Source: an uncultured Bacteroidales bacterium
GTDB taxonomy: Bacteria > Bacteroidota > Bacteroidia > Bacteroidales > Muribaculaceae
NCBI GenBank assembly: GCA_958418815.1
Contig: CATZGB010000027.1
Location: 1 to 39,333 of the forward strand
Direction: 5' to 3'
DNA: 39,333 nt
Within the stretch, counting starts at the first letter, position 1, and each line of letters begins with the position of its first letter. Shown in pieces: positions 36,976 to 39,333 of this stretch. The position numbers and the translations under genes were made by a program. The notes beneath the pieces are model-generated. The model was not told where the DNA came from and ran no database searches. It saw only the letters and a program-made list of their open reading frames with translations.

Positions 36976-38067
36976 TTATTTGCCGGCTTTGTAGCGGGCT
37001 GCCTGCTCTGCTATGAGGGCGGCGTCGTCGAAGTAGTTGATTTTCATCGCGGCGCGCACCTTGTCGAGGGTGTCGGCGGCCTCCTCGCGGGCTTTGGCCG
37101 ACCCGTTCTTGAGGATTTCGTAGACACCGGGGATGTTCTGCTCCCACTGCTTGCGGCGCTCGCGTATCGGGGCAAGGATCTCCTCAAGCACGTTGATGAG
37201 GAGCTTCTTGACGGTGCCGTCGCCGAGTCCGCCACGTGTGTAGTGGTCTTTGAGCTCCTGGAGGTTCTTGTAGTCGGGGAGATACTTGGCGAAATGCTCG
37301 TCGGTGCAGAACGCGTCGAGGTAGATGAAGGGGCAGTTCCCCTCGAGGTGTCCCGGAGAGTCGACGGTCAGGTGCTCGGGGTCGGTGTACATGCTCTTCA
37401 CCTTCTTGGCCAGCTCCTTGGGGGTGTCGCTCAGGTAGATGCAGTTGCCCAGCGACTTGCTCATCTTCGCCTTGCCGTCGGTGCCGGGCAGGCGCAGGCA
37501 TGCGGCGTTGTCGGGCAGCAGGATCTCAGGCTCGACGAGGGTGTCGCCGTAGATGTTGTTGAAGCGGTTGACAATCTCGCGGGTCAGCTCGATCATCGGG
37601 GCCTGGTCTTCGCCGACAGGCACCGTGGTGGCCTTGAATGCGGTGATGTCGGATGCCTGGCTCACGGGGTAGCAGAAGAAGCCCACGGGGATGCTCTGCT
37701 CGAAGTTGCGCATCTTTATCTCGGTCTTCACCGTGGGGTTGCGCTGCACACGCGACACCGTCACGAGGTTCATGTAGTAGAACGCCAGCTCTGTCAGCTC
37801 GGGCACATGGGTCTGCACGAAGATGGTCGACTTCGAGGGGTCGATGCCTGCCGAGAGGTAGTCGAGGGCCACCTCGATTACGTTCTGACGCACCTTCTCG
37901 GGGTTGTCGGCGTTGTCGGTCAGGGCCTGCGCGTCGGCGATCATGATGAAAATCTTGTCGAACTCGCCTGAGTTCTGCAGTTCGACACGGCGGCGCAGCG
38001 AGCCTACATAATGGCCAAGATGGAGGCGGCCGGTCGGACGGTCGCCCGTAAGTATCACTTTTTGCAT
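36976..38067 (-). CDS. trpS: Tryptophanyl-tRNA synthetase
   Basis: This 363-residue class I synthetase begins MQKVILTGDRPTGRLHLGHY, containing the HIGH-type signature (LHLGH). It also has the KMSKS motif (KAKMSKSLG) in the second half and the TrpRS-specific segments VPVGEDQ and FCYPVSQASD. It charges tRNA-Trp in the cytoplasm. ATG at 38067 is preferred to TTG at 38076. A -7 box lies 22 nt upstream. Confidence 0.97.
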   Translation of the reverse strand: MQKVILTGDRPTGRLHLGHYVGSLRRRVELQNSGEFDKIFIMIADAQALTDNADNPEKVRQNVIEVALDYLSAGIDPSKSTIFVQTHVPELTELAFYYMNLVTVSRVQRNPTVKTEIKMRNFEQSIPVGFFCYPVSQASDITAFKATTVPVGEDQAPMIELTREIVNRFNNIYGDTLVEPEILLPDNAACLRLPGTDGKAKMSKSLGNCIYLSDTPKELAKKVKSMYTDPEHLTVDSPGHLEGNCPFIYLDAFCTDEHFAKYLPDYKNLQELKDHYTRGGLGDGTVKKLLINVLEEILAPIRERRKQWEQNIPGVYEILKNGSAKAREEAADTLDKVRAAMKINYFDDAALIAEQAARYKAGK

Positions 38068-38089
38068 TCGTTTCAAATTTTTCAGATGG

Positions 38090-38097
38090 CAAAGTTA
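38090..38097 (-). promoter_or_regulatory. -7 box of trpS
   Basis: TAACTTTG on the minus strand, 22 nt before the ATG at 38067. It is divergent from the aldolase promoter 46 bp away, so the two share a short control region. Confidence 0.7.
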
Positions 38098-38142
38098 CCC
38101 ATTTTTTGTTGATTATTTAGACGGTGAATGAAGAAAATTTCG

Positions 38143-38150
38143 TAAATTTG
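38143..38150 (+). promoter_or_regulatory. -7 box of the aldolase gene
   Basis: TAAATTTG lies 39 nt before the ATG at 38190. It is located downstream of the frame start at 38124, which therefore cannot be the start codon. Confidence 0.7.
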
Positions 38151-38189
38151 TGCCCAGAAACCCAAACACAAAAATCCATTTACTTCAAC

Positions 38190-39188
38190 ATGGTAAGCTA
38201 CAAAGAATTAGGCCTGGTCAACACCCGTGAGATGTTTGCCAAGGCCATCAAAGGCGGTTATGCAATCCCCGCCTTCAACTTCAACAACATGGAGCAGCTC
38301 CAGGCCATCATCAAGGCCGCTGCCGAAGAGAAGTCTCCCGTGATCCTCCAGGTTTCCAAAGGCGCCCGCAACTATGCCAACGCCACCCTGCTCCGCTACA
38401 TGGCCCAGGGTGCTGTCGCCTATGCCAAGGAACTCGGCTGGGAGAACCCCCAGATTGTCCTCCACCTCGACCACGGTGACAGCTTCGAGCTTTGCAAGAG
38501 CTGCATCGACAGCGGTTTCTCTTCCGTGATGATCGACGGAAGCCACCTCCCCTACGAGGAGAACGTGGCCCTGACCAAGCAGGTCGTTGACTACGCCCAC
38601 CAGTACGACGTGACCGTCGAAGGTGAGCTCGGCGTTCTCGCCGGCGTGGAAGATGAGGTTTCCTCTGACCACCACACATACACCGACCCCGAAGAGGTGA
38701 TCGACTTCGCCACCCGCACCGGTTGCGACTCCCTCGCCATCTCAATCGGCACCAGCCACGGCGCATACAAGTTCACTCCCGAGCAGTGCACCCGCAACGC
38801 CGACGGCAAGCTCGTTCCTCCCCCCCTGGCATTCGAGGTTCTCGATGCAGTAATGGAGAAACTTCCCGGCTTCCCCATCGTGCTCCACGGTTCAAGCTCT
38901 GTTCCCCAGGAATATGTCGACATCATCAACGCCAACGGCGGCAAGCTCCCCGATGCCATCGGTATTCCCGAAGAGGAGCTCCGCAAGGCTGCCAAGAGCG
39001 CCGTTTGCAAGATCAACATCGACTCCGACTCCCGTCTGGCCATGACCGCCGCTGTCCGCAAGATCTTCAACGACAAGCCCGGTGAGTTCGACCCCCGCAA
39101 ATACCTCGGCCCGGCCCGCGACGAGATGGAGAAGCTCTACAAGCACAAAATCGTCAACGTGCTCGGTTCCAACGGCAAAGCCGAATAA
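38190..39188 (+). CDS. fba: Class II fructose-bisphosphate aldolase
   Basis: The 332-residue protein shows the class II aldolase features. MVSYKELGLVNTREMFAKAI leads into the core. The catalytic Asp and zinc ligand His lie in VLHLDHGDSF, a Glu in VEGELG, His in SIGTSHGAYKF and His in IVLHGSSSVP. The last two histidines and that of LDHGD bind zinc; the Asp is the base. It splits fructose-1,6-bisphosphate in glycolysis and works in reverse in gluconeogenesis. Codon usage is strongly biased to C-ending codons, as expected for a highly expressed gene. A terminator and then a group II intron start follow. Confidence 0.97.
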   Translation: MVSYKELGLVNTREMFAKAIKGGYAIPAFNFNNMEQLQAIIKAAAEEKSPVILQVSKGARNYANATLLRYMAQGAVAYAKELGWENPQIVLHLDHGDSFELCKSCIDSGFSSVMIDGSHLPYEENVALTKQVVDYAHQYDVTVEGELGVLAGVEDEVSSDHHTYTDPEEVIDFATRTGCDSLAISIGTSHGAYKFTPEQCTRNADGKLVPPPLAFEVLDAVMEKLPGFPIVLHGSSSVPQEYVDIINANGGKLPDAIGIPEEELRKAAKSAVCKINIDSDSRLAMTAAVRKIFNDKPGEFDPRKYLGPARDEMEKLYKHKIVNVLGSNGKAE

Positions 39189-39241
39189 TACCGACCTGAT
39201 TACGCCGACGCGGCCCCGACGCCGCGCCTGACACCCATAAC

Positions 39242-39275
39242 GAAGGCCCGAAACCGCATCCCGGTTCCGGGCCTT
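39242..39275 (+). terminator. Intrinsic terminator of the aldolase gene
   Basis: GAAGGCCCGAAACCG pairs with CGGTTCCGGGCCTTC with one mismatch around a 4-nt loop, followed by ACTTTTA. The intron candidate begins 8 nt after the stem. Confidence 0.85.
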
Positions 39276-39283
39276 CACTTTTA

Positions 39284-39333
39284 GTTCGCCCGACATGGGC
39301 ATCATCTAACGGGTGAAAGTCCCGAGCGCGCCC
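39284..39333 (+). mobile_element. 5' end of a group II intron, probably class C (partial)
   Basis: The last 50 bases read GTTCGCCCGACATGGGC, then GGGTGAAAGTCCCGAG and on to the window edge. The GGGTGAAAGTCCC hairpin and the CGCCCGACATGGGC start are the conserved beginning of domain I of bacterial group II introns. Class C introns insert directly after the hairpins of intrinsic terminators, exactly the place here. The intron body, its reverse transcriptase and domain V would lie to the right of the window. The 5' end is GUUCG rather than the common GUGYG, so the exact boundary is to be confirmed. Confidence 0.75.

Noticed and set aside
36955..37971. Plus-strand open frame of 338 codons
   Set aside because: Antisense to trpS, which has intact HIGH and KMSKS motifs.

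Overview
The window looks like chromosomal DNA of a gut Bacteroidota, order Bacteroidales, probably close to Muribaculaceae. Evidence for this: many genes carry the Bacteroidota -7 promoter box TAnnTTTG and lack Shine-Dalgarno sequences; there is a GLPGLI-family protein, carboxypeptidase-regulatory-like/outer-membrane beta-barrel proteins, a starch-binding (CBM26-like) secreted protein and a sorting-tail-like C-terminus; and rpsU, a Xer recombinase gene and hpf lie together. The genus is inference.

Left part (1-8000) is visibly AT-richer than the rest. It holds the end of an unidentified gene and a membrane-anchored coiled-coil protein of mobile-element type. Next comes a sensor module: histidine kinase, OmpR-type regulator and a small beta-barrel gene on the minus strand, divergent from a GLPGLI protein and a large outer-membrane protein. 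The AT-rich part ends at a tRNA-Phe gene whose 3' end faces it, as expected for an element inserted at a tRNA.

Middle (8590-16800): an alpha/beta hydrolase, a flavin reductase-like protein and an AraC regulator, with a 33-bp element shared by the hydrolase and AraC upstream regions. A second module follows with the same layout as the first: regulator and kinase divergent from a lipoprotein and an outer-membrane protein. Each divergent intergenic region has three direct repeats spaced about one and two helical turns apart, and in each module the kinase -7 box sits 4 nt from the start codon.

16870-22750: a minus-strand operon of a YitT-type membrane protein, an outer-membrane protein, queD and queE, behind a structured leader. 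A secreted protein follows, behind a strong promoter and a roughly 340-nt leader or ncRNA that ends in an intrinsic terminator.

22750-31720: an EamA transporter with a structured leader, a T7-lysozyme-like amidase, an operon of DUF3316 protein, S41 peptidase and metallophore-type binding lipoprotein, an AT-richer hipBA toxin-antitoxin pair, and a topoisomerase IV/gyrase A subunit.

31970-39333: a carbohydrate-binding secreted protein without a catalytic domain, rpsU-xer-hpf (hpf has a rare strong Shine-Dalgarno), a dicarboxylate symporter, trpS, class II fructose-bisphosphate aldolase, and at the window edge the 5' end of a probable group IIC intron directly after the aldolase terminator.
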